A stretch of DNA of 64,000 bases, taken from contig NC_134283.1 of assembly GCF_949628215.1 (NCBI RefSeq), positions 3,837,610 to 3,901,609 on the forward strand, given 5' to 3'. A program made the translations under genes and the position numbers. Numbering within the stretch: the stretch's first letter is position 1; every line of letters starts with the position of its first letter. This DNA comes from Phalacrocorax aristotelis (lineage: Eukaryota > Chordata > Aves > Suliformes > Phalacrocoracidae). Below the pieces are notes generated by a model. The model did no database searches and was not told where the DNA came from. It saw nothing but the letters and a program-made list of their open reading frames with translations. Shown here piece after piece: positions 48,829 to 59,942 of the stretch.

Positions 48829-49468
48829 AAGGGAAAACATGGAGGGAGAAGGAAGTTTTGGAAAAAGATCAGCCTCTATGACTTTGTGTCTACGGATGTT
48901 TACATACTTTCATTTGAATAGCAGAGAGCTTGGCATGAGACCAGCATATTTCTTCTTTTCTTGTAGCGTGTGAAACCCAGCTGCCAGGAAATAGAATACT
49001 ACGGACAAAAGCAAGCTGTTCTGAAGTCCCTAATATTTCAGCACAGAAGCAAAGGGAAACACAAAAAGTAAAGCAGAAACACACACAAACACTGGGCAGC
49101 TGCGTTTTATTGCACTTATCGGCAGATACAACCCCTCATGCGCTTGCTGCCCGTGTCCCACTAGATGGTGTTCATGCTACAAGAAAAAACAGGATGCAGA
49201 AGCGTGCCGGAGCTGTCAGAATTGGTTTGTCACCCTTCAGCTTTTTTGTGTGTTTTAAATGTATCAACAGCTCTCACACTGCATGGTTGGCTATTTTGCA
49301 TGTCATTTTTAAAGCTACTGGGTATATATATTTCTTAACAGGCAGTGGGAAATTCTGAAGGATTGTCATGATATTTCCATATAAAACAATTTGTCCGATG
49401 TAACTACCAATGTAAAAGCCTGGGTTCACCAAATTTAGGAAACAGCCACAGAACAGGCTCTTGAATTA
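48829..49468. other. intergenic, no gene seen
   Basis: Nothing recognised between the two CR1 fragments beyond AT-rich sequence. Confidence 0.5.
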
Positions 49469-49686
49469 GAATCATAGAATTATTAAGGCTGGAAAAGACC
49501 TGTAGGATCATCAAGCGCAGCCCCTAACCCAACACCCCCAGGTCTCCTAAACCATGCCCTGAGGCATCACATCTACATGGTTTTGAACACCCCCAGGGAT
49601 GGTGACTCCCCCACCTCTCTGGGCAGCCTGTGCCAGTGCCCGACCACTCTTGCAGTAAAGACATTTTTCCTAATATCCAATATAGG
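49469..49686 (-). mobile_element. CR1 LINE 3' fragment
   Basis: The plus strand starts AGAATCATAGAATTATTAAG and contains CCAACACCCCCAGGTCTCCT and CAGGGATGGTGACTCCCCCA. An antisense copy of the subfamily also seen at 26810 and 36157, lying just upstream of the ZDHHC7 CpG island. Confidence 0.92.
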
Positions 49687-50149
49687 TGCCAAACCCCCTC
49701 CTGAGAGTCCCTGAAGTAACAAGGGACTGTAATGAAGTATCACCACAAAAACGTGGGTAGACATACAGCAAAACCCCTTCCTGGAAGAACTGAAGTAAAC
49801 CCCACTGCATCTCTATCACCTCAGAAGCTTAAAAATCCAAATTTAGCCTCAAATCGTGATTCTTTAAAAATCTGAGGGGGGAAACGCCCAGCTGGAGAGA
49901 CTGGGGTGGGGGAGCGGTTACGGGACGATGCGCGCTCCCGCCCCGGGCCCTCGAGCGCGCCGGTGCTCCGCGCGGCACACGGCCCCACGCATGCGCAGTG
50001 CCGGTCCGTCCCCCAGCCGGGCGGCCGCCGCCAAGGGCGTCCCGCCCAGGCCGCGCATGCGCACAGCCGGCAGCGTGTGCCCGCCCCTTCGTGTGCGCCT
50101 GCGCAGCTCGCGCGGGGTCCAGCCCCGTCCGGCGCGGCGCCTGCGCGGT

Positions 50150-50349
50150 GCGAGGCGCCCGTCTTCCGCCTTGCCCTTCCCGCTTCCGGGAGTGCTCGGC
50201 TCGGCGGAGCGCCCGGCCGCGGGCACGGCGGCGGCGGCGGCGGCGGCGGTCCAGCGGCGGGGGCTAGGGCTTGGCCCCGGCTCGCCCCACCGCGCCGCCG
50301 GCACGGCGCCAGTCGCAGCTCTGAGGGCAGCGGGGCTGCCGCTGCTGAG
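50150..50349 (+). other. ZDHHC7: ZDHHC7 exon 1 (5' UTR), start approximate
   Basis: The exon ends at GCTGCTGAG before a consensus GTAAGT donor at 50350. No in-frame start leading to the known protein lies here; the coding start is in the next exon. The 5' limit is a guess from the promoter motifs. The exon contains eight CGG triplets at 50226-50249. Confidence 0.6.
50226..50249 (+). repeat. (CGG)8 triplet repeat
   Basis: Eight uninterrupted CGG units in the probable 5' UTR of ZDHHC7. The length is modest. Confidence 0.85.
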
Positions 50350-53300
50350 GTAAGTCCACCCCCAGTCCCTCCCCGGGCCACCTTCCCCTCACGGAGCCGG
50401 TTCTCCTCAGGGAGCCTGACGCCGCTTTCCCCTGGCCCGGCCGCCGCGGGCCTTCCTTGCGCTCGCCCTGGCCCTGGCAGGAGGCCCAGTGAAGCCCCGG
50501 CGAAGGACGAGCGGGGACCAGGCTCCTCTCCGGGGGCAGGTGGGGCTGAGGGCTGGGTGCCCCGTCGGTCTCCGTCCCTGCCGCTCTTCGGTGTCTGCTC
50601 TTAGTGGGGCTGTTCTAGGTCTTGGCTGTGCTCTTGCCTCTTTTCAGGTTATTTAAAAAAAACCCAACAAACTAGAAATCATCTGTCAGCAGCCATGGAA
50701 ACAAGTGCACGGAAGCATCCCTGTGCGCCGGCACGGTTGTGCTGCAGAGCCTGGGAAGCAGAAATGGGAGGGAGCAGCAACCATTTGACACACAACGCCT
50801 TTCAGTAATGTCCTAGCACTCACTCTGGGGAGCTTTGCTGGTTTACGTGGTGCTAGTTTTCTGTATTTCCAGGGGGGAAGAACAGCACTCGCAGGAGGTG
50901 GAGATGCAAATAGTTCACGCTCTGAAAAATAAGAGGACGGGTTCGTACAGCATGGCACGTATGCGACCGGTGCCGTCAAAAAAGGATTGGGAAATCGTTG
51001 GTCGTTTTCTATACTACATATACAGATGTAGAATGGTATCGGGATGCTGATTTACAGTGATGTAACTGTTCGCTTTGCTGAAGACATAATTAGGTTGAAG
51101 TCACTGTGGCTGTTCGCATTAACAGACTTAAATTAGATCTTTTGAAGTGGATACTCTCAGACTTTGAAAATTTACAGATAAAATAGAGCTGTACTGATTC
51201 ATTAGTAGATGAAACTGATGTAAAATTTTAGCGGTTTTAGATTGGATTTAAGTAGCTGAAAGCTCTTTGTGGCTGAAGGAAATTGTTAATACTTTTCAGC
51301 TCTAAAATGTCCTTGGTTTTGTTCTAAAGCAGTATATTTTGTATTGTATATATCTGATGGGTTTCTTTTTTTATGCCTTTTGTGAAGACATAACTTTTAA
51401 GGGAAGTAAATTGGTAGAATTCTGTAGCAGTTGAAAGGCTGAAGATGAAGACTGTAGAGGAAATGTGAAGCTTTACATGTGTCTGATGTGAGGAACCATT
51501 GAAACAAAGGCTTTAACACTCCTTTAATCGATATTGAAAATTGCTGGTGAAAATAGCTCAGCTTTGATCTATGACATTACTTTTTGGAACCTGGAAGAAA
51601 GAATCCCATGTGGATACGGCTATAATAACTGACAGAAAAATGTTCCTGCCAGCCTGATATCACAGTGCAATCAGTAAATGTGATATCCAAGCTATCTTTA
51701 ACTGACTGTGAGGATATAGCCTATATCAATGAATTTAAAATTTAGAATTAGAAACTTATACTTTAAAGTAGAACGTGATTCATCCAATTGCTGTTGGCAA
51801 GTGTGTAAAACTTTCCATTTCCACCTAACAATACGGATATTGGTTTAAGCATCTAGCTCTCTGGAGTCTAATCTGAATTTGAGTTTGTGGCCCTGTTCCA
51901 AAAGAGGTAAGGTGCAAAGCCCAGCCATAGGCTGTGTTCGTGTCCTTTTCCAAAGTAAAGGTTGTTCTTTAATCCAGGAGTGTTCTGTCCTTGCTCTTGT
52001 AGCTCAGCAAACGTTTCATGTAGCGGATAGTGTGTATCTTTGCTGGGCACCAAAGTCTTGTGAAATGTATTTTCTTTGACTTCCACATCTGTGGGGGAGA
52101 AAAATCTGTTATTGAAAAGATACCTGGCTGAACATCTTGGATGTTGTTTTTGTGCTTACGGAAAAGTGATTTGCTATCACAAATCTGTTGGGTTTATTGC
52201 TGATAGCAAAGTTCTGTCATACTTTTTATAAACAAGTGTTCTGAAGGCAAGCATTGGGTTTTTTCCTTTCATTTTGCATAAATTCTTTTACCCTGAATTC
52301 TCATTGCTTGGTTTTGAGGGTGTTTATAAAGATGATACCAGCATAAAGACATAAGTAATTTTGTCCAGCTTCCCAGTAAGATATCCATACTTAATGCTTA
52401 AGTACTACTTCTAAATACTCTCAGAAGAAGGATATATAGAAGAAACATATCTTCTTTTCAGAGCTGAAAAGAAACAATTCCAGTGTCTTCCAATGGCCTG
52501 GCACTTGCTGTTTAGTAAGAGGCTGGCATAGGGAGAATCATTACAGTAGCTTAAAACTTGACTGTGTTACATACGTACTTACTGAAGATCGTCTCTTGAA
52601 TTTGTTACCTAGTGTCTGTATGTAAAAAGCATCAAATGAGTTACGTGTTTCCAATGTAAAGCGTCACTGTGTGCCTGCGGTAGAGCAGACATGGGTCAGT
52701 AAAAAGAAGGGCTACAAGGCATAAACAGGAAATTTGAGATAAATGTGGTACAAAATATATTGTTAGAGCAGATGCAACAAGGATTTAGAGAGACGATGGG
52801 CTATGTCACTAAGGGTATGGGGTAGATTTGGGGATAAGTTAATAATAACGCTGTGGGGTTATATCGTGGGTTGCCATCAGAAGCTGTTTCAGCTGCTGTT
52901 TTCCAGAGCTGCGTGCACTGCGTTACATACGCCCCAGACTGTGATTACAAAGAGATGTGCTCAGTTTCAACAGATAGCAAAAGCTGAGTCTGTCAGGGCT
53001 TAATTGGGACTGTAGGTGAGGGACTGGTTCTTCTGAGTACCTGCTACTCTAGCAGTTCTTACACGTGTTCTGGTTGCTAAGAAAGTTCAGCCTTTAAGCC
53101 TTAGTACCTAGCAGAGTTTCCTTGTACAGAGCTAGGCTGCTGCTGGGGCTGAGCTGAAGGGTTTTCAGCACAATTACCGGTTGATGCAGTTATTGGACTA
53201 GCTTAATTTGCTGTGAGGTTGTTTGCTAGACCAGTCACTGAGAAGAAGTTAAAATGAGCCACAGTTTACTTATTAAATCGCTTTGCCATTTGGATTGCCT

Positions 53301-53804
53301 GTATCTGTGATACAAAGCAGGTTATTCATGTAAATTAGGCGTGAATATGTCTAGACATTATCTGGTGGATATTTATCTGTCAGCAGTGAACGGTCCAAAT
53401 TGCCCATGGAATGGGATGCAGTAGCAGGTTTGCCCACTTGGTTTTCTTAAAATTTTTGCAGTTACTGAAGTTAATGTTTACACTGTAACCTTTTAATGAG
53501 ACTACAGTCCGGTCATTTTGATTTGCCATTGATGCTGTGTTTTCTAGGTAGGGATTAAATCCATTTTATGTAAGTGCTGCAGGATTGTTATTCTAGGGTG
53601 CAATACCTGTTAGTGTCCCTATAACTATTGACTTATCAGTACGCCGTCAGAGATTTTGAAATAAAAGCATTCTCTTTACTGTAACTGAAATATACGGAAT
53701 CTTAGGAACTGTCCATTGTACAGCTTGAATGAAAAAGGGACCAAAAAATACATAGGCTTTGACAGCTGATGGATTTTTAGACTGTACATAAACTCTTATC
53801 TGTA

Positions 53805-53885
53805 TACCTGTATACAGATATATATAAAATATATATAAATATATATATAAAAATATAAAAATATTTTAAAAATATTTTTTTAAAT
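53805..53885. repeat. AT-rich simple repeat
   Basis: TATA/ATATAT-rich tract with self-complementary stretches (for example CTGTATACCTGTATACAG at its left edge and ATATTTTAAAAATAT near its right). Confidence 0.7.
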
Positions 53886-54003
53886 TCTGTTTTTTCCTAC
53901 AACAATGTTTTTTGTTTCAAAAAAAAAAAAAAAGCAGGGAAAGGAACTATGCTTAACCCTGAAGTGCCCTTTGTTATTATTTAATTGACAGCACAGGGGC
54001 CTC

Positions 54004-54029
54004 ATGATACAATGGTTGTATTGTATCAT
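54004..54029. repeat. perfect hairpin, 10-bp stem
   Basis: ATGATACAAT and ATTGTATCAT are exact reverse complements around the 6-nt loop GGTTGT. It could fold in RNA or DNA, but no known function is indicated. Confidence 0.7.
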
Positions 54030-57000
54030 TCATCTCCCGATGTCCTTGGTAACCTTCTTCCAGTAAACTTCGAGAAGGGAGATTTGCTGATGCAGTGGAT
54101 CTTCTTTAGCCCCAGCAGAAAACTGAAAACATCTTAGGCACAGTCATTTTACAAGACCATCTTTCCAGTGATGATGAGTTTGTAATGTAACTTCTTCAAA
54201 AGTATTTTTTTTATTCTGATAATATATCAGCATTTTCGGCCTACATTTCATTAACAACGAGGTGACGGTCAGATGAGACATTCTCAAGCTGCGAATTTCA
54301 AATAACGCCTAAGAGTAGAACTGCATTGGATTAGGTTTAATATCATCAACTGTGCAAACAGATGCCATTTTACATGAAACAGAGAATAATTTAGTTTTAC
54401 CTTCTAATGCTAAAGATTTTTAAACAGTCAAATTAAAAACCATTGCTGGGCATATTAGAGATTAAAGTGCATGCTTTGTCCTGGAGGCTCGTGCTTTAGG
54501 CATGCATCAAAGACTCAATGTAAATTTAGTTAGGACAGGCATTGAGCATCTCGGTGGGGGTGCTCTTCATAAAGTCTAAGTGCTTTTCAAACATTGATCC
54601 CCTTCCCTTTGAAGGGGACCAAGGTGGGGGATAATGGTGTAGGCAGCTGGCGAGGAGAACAACATACAGGAGCAGGGGAGATGGAAAGGGTGGGAGAGAT
54701 CACATGAGAATGACTAAATCTATTACTTTTGCAAGAGCTGAACTATGGTGGCACTTCCACGTACACCAGTAACTGATGAGGCTACAATAAACACTGAAAT
54801 CTTGCACGAAATTGCATTTAGGATTAGGGAACTGACTGAACAAATCAAGTCCCTGTCTTGTGAATGAATTCTCTTTTAACAATTTCAAATGATTACTCTG
54901 ACTTTAATATTTTACCTGCAGAGGTTTAGTGTGTCGTCTTCTATTGCTTGACATCTGCAACTCAGAGAATGGGTGGGTGACATTGCAAATGAATGTGATA
55001 CACTCAGTCTGTCTTCTTGGGTGTTTCTATGTAGCTTCCACAAAATGCCATGTCAATGACAACTTAATGATTGTGGATTTCACAATATTGTGAAAACTTG
55101 TTTAACAAAAGTATAAAAGCATATTTATAAAGAAAAACAGAAGGCAATCAGTAGCTTCATGCAGTTACATGTGCGTAATAAGCATTTGCATTACCTTTTA
55201 GGCTTGCAATAGAATATATGAGGTGATTTGAATAAGACAACAGGCTTCTCATTTTCAGGGGAAGTCTGCATTGGTGTAATTCCCCTAGAGCTGGGAAAAT
55301 TTGCAGATTAAGAATTCCATCAGTAATGTTGTATTTGGAGTATTTTCTGGTAACAAGCCAGTTTCAGAAGCTTTCCTTTAGAAGTAAGTGGCTTCATATT
55401 TTTCTATAGCTGTTAAATATCAGAATCCTGACATTATTCTCAAAATATATGAATTTAAATTAACCTTCCAAATAAAAGGGAAGCTTCCATGTCACAAAGC
55501 TTATTTTAAATACTAGAAAATCAAACAACTGAAGAAATAAACCTAGGTACTTCTTTAGCCAACTTTAATCAGACATTAATTTGAAAATCCTACTCCAAGC
55601 TAGTCATTTTATTCTGTACTGTATAAAACAAAGCAAGAAAATCTTCCTTGATCACATACTGGGGGTTTAGTTGCCGGGCAGACGTTAGTGTTTGCAGCAG
55701 TAGGACTGGGTGAGAGGACAGCAGTGCCAGCCAATGTTGTGTAGAACAGGGGTCCCAACTCAATTTGCCAGAAACCAGGGCAGCAGGGCTTTCTGTGTAG
55801 CGTGCATTGGTCGCTAACTTTTCCAGACAGAAATCCAGGCCCACACGTCTTTGGTTCTCTTCCTCACATAGAAATCTAACTCAAGGATTTGTGCTGCAGT
55901 CCTGCTCCAAGTGCCGTGTGGTGATTTCCAAAAGCTCACTGCTAAAATTTTCAAGCTTTGAAGTACCTGATTTTCTAAATAAAATAAGTTTCTCCCCCTC
56001 CTCTTTCCTTACGAAAAAGGAAATCTACGCTTTTAAAGCTACAGATGCTCTCTCACTTTGCACAGTCTGCGTTGGATTTGGGTATTATGTCCTTGTGAAA
56101 AGGAAGGAATGTGATTCAAGATCATGGAATGTTTGTACTGCAAAATTAAACATGGTTAGAACGGCTTACGCTGGCATTTCAGTCCTTAGTGATTTGTATA
56201 TCAGAAGTTGCACGGTAATTGTTTGCCTCTGTGGTGGAATTCTAGCAAGGAGAACTTTCTAAGTGCATATTCCCTTTGGATAGTTGTAGGCCATTTTCTT
56301 TTATATACAGATTCAGGAATGAGTAGCTTCTTTATTTTAAATTGGCCATGGCTTGGTCTAATAATTAGAGTTAAAGCAATTTTTTTTTTGTCTTACCTTA
56401 CAATTATAAAAATAGTGGTAGACATGCATGCTTGTTATTAATAACCTGCTCCAAAAACCTTGCTGTAAGCTCTGAAGAAGATCAAGTAAGATTTATTATT
56501 TTTTGCATACTCTCTCTCTTACTCATATAGGAGTGGCAAACAGGAAGAAGTAGTAGGTCTTTGGATACATTAGTTTGTAATGCTAAAATCTGGATATCCA
56601 ACACTCTTAAAAAACAAAGAACGAGACAGATAATGTTACTTGAAACACTGCTTAGAGTTCTTTAGTTTGTTATTTGACAGCTTAATCTAAAAGTTTTTTC
56701 CTCTCGATCAGAAGCTTGTTTCCTGTAAGTACATGCGGCGTATTTCAAAGTACAACTGTCTATGTGTATTTTTTGTGCTTAACACTATTTTCCTGATGAA
56801 GCAAGGGTGCTTTACTAACCGGTTTGTTGATGATGTCTTTTCAGATTACATCACATATGACTATGTGAATAGCCTAGGATAGCCCAAAGGAAGGACATGA
56901 TGTTAGAATAACGCAAAACATTTGCGAGGTATGTGGGGTTTTTCCTATTGTGCTAAAAAACTTCTTGGTCATCTTTAATATAGGTAAAAAAATGAATACA

Positions 57001-59619
57001 GTAATTTTATGCCATTTCATTTGTATGCTAAAGGAGTTGCTTGCAGAACTGTTTATTTCTTCTTCTGAGGTATTGCACCTGAGCTGGAAGGAATTTCAAA
57101 TTTGTGTTCTATAGGAAGTTTCAGGATTGGGAGGTTGGTTTTGGTTCATTGATTCCTCTCAAACACTTCAAAACATCTATGCAGCAGGAGGTCTTGAAGG
57201 AGCGGGGTTTCTAAACAGGCCTGGGTGGGCAGAGGGGGGAGATGTTTGAAAAGATGTTCCAAATTACTTATGTATTGACTTTTTTAAACAAGAAGGAAAA
57301 ATCGGGTGGGGAAGGGAAAAAGTAGTACTTTTGCCATTGTGAATTCGGTTGAACTTATCCTAAATTTGAGTTAACAAAACCAGAATTTGCCAGTGAAAAA
57401 ATATTTTGACAGAATACTGACATGTGAATGCACTGTATTTGACTGCTCCTGACGTACAGTCACTTATCTCTTTGGAAGAAGTTTGGCTCTTTGGAGCATT
57501 TGTTGGTTATTTTGTGCGCGTGATAACTTTGCTTGGCTCTCAACTCTTCATACGCTTCAAGGCTTAGTTGAAAGTTTATTGTACATACTTCTTTGTGGGC
57601 TGGTTGTTTTTTTTTTTGAGAGAGAAAAAGTTAGACAATAACATTTCGTAAAAGTTTTATATGCTCATTTTTGATTAAATAATAGCTGGTTTGCTTAGTT
57701 ATCTTCATGTTCTAGCTGCGAATTATGTAGGCTTTGTGAAACTTGACGTTTCTTTTAGAAGTCTTGTCCACAAGGTGTGGTTGATGTCCCAAAGTGCTGT
57801 TGAAATGAATTGGCTTGGATTGTAGTTTTAACTGTAAACATTTAGAAAGATTAGAATAACTTAAAGTGGCTGAAAAGAGAGCCTTATCTAGGCTAAGTTA
57901 AACTTGATTTGCTTTTAAGGGAGGTGACAATTATTCTTGTCTATGATATTTTCCTAGTATGTGACTACCTTCATCCATGGCTTAGTAGTTGCATTCTGGT
58001 AAGAGGGGAGACTTCAGTGTAAAAAAAACCAAACTAAAAAACTTTAACGGGTGATTAGAAAACACCGTGTAATTACTAGAAATTGTAATTTTACATTGTT
58101 AGCGACTAAATCCAAGCACCAGAGCTGTATTTCAGTTTGTTTCACAACCAGAGAATGTAGCCCACACTTAACTGTGTCCTATAAGTATCTCAGCTAGCTA
58201 TTTTAACTGTTGCTCTGGGATTTCTACACTGCAGTCTGCATGTACTTGTTTTCATTTCTAGTCTCTTGGATTATTCCTGCCTAGTTCTAGCATTAAGGCT
58301 TAAGAATCAGAAAGAGTTACTGGGCAGAATATGTTTATCTGATTCCTAGTAGATAGGACTGAGAGGTTTTATTAAAGGGTTCAGAAATACATAGCTTTAT
58401 CTGCAAACGACCTCAGTTGTGAGTCTCTTACCTGGTAATGGTCACTTTGACCATTTTAAACTAACAAAGTGATCCTGTGTTCAGGGTCTCAAGATGTAAA
58501 CGGATGCGCCGTAATTCCTACCAGTCATATATAGGCTACCATTAATAAGGGAGAAAAACAGACTTCTGTGTGACTATCATCAGTCAATATAATGCTTTCA
58601 GGTTTCTCAGACATGGCTTTTAATAGCATGAATCAATACGAATTTTAGAACAGAGTATGCTTTTAAAGTAGCAGACTATTCTTGATGCATAATGTTTAAG
58701 CTTTAATTTGTCTCCTGTTTGTTGATGGTGCTTCAGTTCTGCCATTCTGTGTCTTCGCTTGTTAGAGAAGTCTGGAAATAATTCTGGTTTCATGAAAACT
58801 ATTAAGGTTTCAAGTCTTGTTTTTTTGTTCCACATTGGAACAGCAACAAAGCACTAAAAGAGTTTTCATTAAATCAAATAAATTTATGCGTTCTTTGAAA
58901 ATCTGGTTCATGTAATCCATTGCCATGCTAATTTAACCACCACCGTTTGTTTCCCTTAAGTTTGGTCTGATCTGAGACCGCTTTGTAAGTTATCTGATAT
59001 ATCTGTGTAACAGGTTTGGGTTTATTTCAACACAATAGCACTTTTGTCCACAAATTTAGCTGCTTTCTAACTTGCTCTGTGTTTTGTTGTGAACGATGTA
59101 CTAGAACAGCTTTATTTCCATTCTGTTTTTTCTTTCTGCTCTTCCCTGGGTTGCTGGAGCAGTATGAAAAGTCAACAGTCTGGTGCCATAATTTGCTGTT
59201 TTCTGAGACACATGAGCTATAATGTAATGAAGACTTTTCCATTCTAGTTTGAGATAAAAAAGGTTGCATTTTTATAGCAAAAGGGGAAGAATGGTTTATG
59301 GGCACAGCAAGATGGAAATGAAACCATTCTAAGATCCCTTTGTCAAGCATTGAAGTTGCATGATTTAAAAAAAAAAAATTATGGGATTATAAAAGTCAGT
59401 AAATAGCTTACAAAGTTGTTGATGAAACTTTGTAAATTAGTATCTTTTGATTACAGAAATATTTCACACTTATGTTGTCATAGATTTGTTCAGGTTTTGA
59501 TAAAAAAACCTCAGTAACCTATTTTGAACTTGGATATGTTTTATCTTACCGAAATAAAAAGCGAGTGCCACCTGTATTCCCGTTTCCTCACACATAATAA
59601 TGGTGTCTGCTTCCTGCAG

Positions 59620-59942
59620 GGCAAGGCCAGAAAATCATGCAGTCATCAGGGCACAGATTCCGTGATGTTGAGCACCACCCGCTTCTTGCTGAAAATGACA
59701 GCTACGATTCCTCTTCCTCAGAGGCCGACATGGCAGAGAGGGTTTGGTTCATCCGAGATGGCTGTGGTATGGTCTGTGCTATAATGACGTGGCTTCTGGT
59801 TGTCTATGCAGACTTCGTAGTGACTTTTGTCATGTTGCTGCCTTCCAAAGACTTTTGGTACTCTGTGATCAACGGTGTTCTCTTTAACTGCTTGGCAGTA
59901 CTAGCTTTGTCATCGCATCTGAGAACTATGCTAACTGATCCA
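59620..59942 (+). CDS. ZDHHC7: palmitoyltransferase ZDHHC7, first coding exon (ATG at 59637)
   Basis: Exon 59620-59942 has 17 nt of UTR, then ATG at 59637 and 102 codons. ZDHHC7 is a Golgi S-palmitoyltransferase that moves palmitate from palmitoyl-CoA to cysteines of peripheral and membrane proteins. The sequence [20 protein letters not shown], the serine run SSSS at 25-28 (shorter than I recall in mammals) and VWFIRDGCG identify ZDHHC7, not its close paralogue ZDHHC3. Membrane segments lie at about 43-67 (containing [19 protein letters not shown]) and 75-95 ([16 protein letters not shown]). The exon ends TDP before a GTAAGT donor; the next exon supplies GAVPKG. If the intron were retained, 57 more codons would be read before a stop. 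Confidence 0.97.

Larger units (their letters stand above)
49905..50640 (+). promoter_or_regulatory. ZDHHC7: CpG-island promoter of ZDHHC7
   Basis: Very CpG-dense sequence around the untranslated first exon. Four NRF1-like half-palindromes lie at 49987-49998 (ACGCATGCGCAG), 50052-50064 (CGCGCATGCGCAC), 50094-50106 and 50137-50148. An ETS-like CGCTTCCGGG sits at 50181-50190. No TATA box is evident. The set is typical of a broadly expressed housekeeping promoter with a start site probably about 50.15-50.25 kb (inference). Confidence 0.8.
50350..59619 (+). other. ZDHHC7: ZDHHC7 intron 1
   Basis: A 9.3 kb intron from GTAAGT to the TTCCTGCAG acceptor. It contains an AT-rich TA-repeat block at about 53805-53885, a 15-A run at about 53919-53933 and a perfect 10-bp hairpin at 54004-54029. 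Otherwise no recognised repeat or coding exon. The many short frames are chance. Confidence 0.75.

Noticed and set aside
49821-50604. Long frames (up to 232 codons) in the ZDHHC7 CpG island
   Set aside because: Stop-poor GC-rich DNA open in several frames on both strands; it lies across the promoter and untranslated exon.
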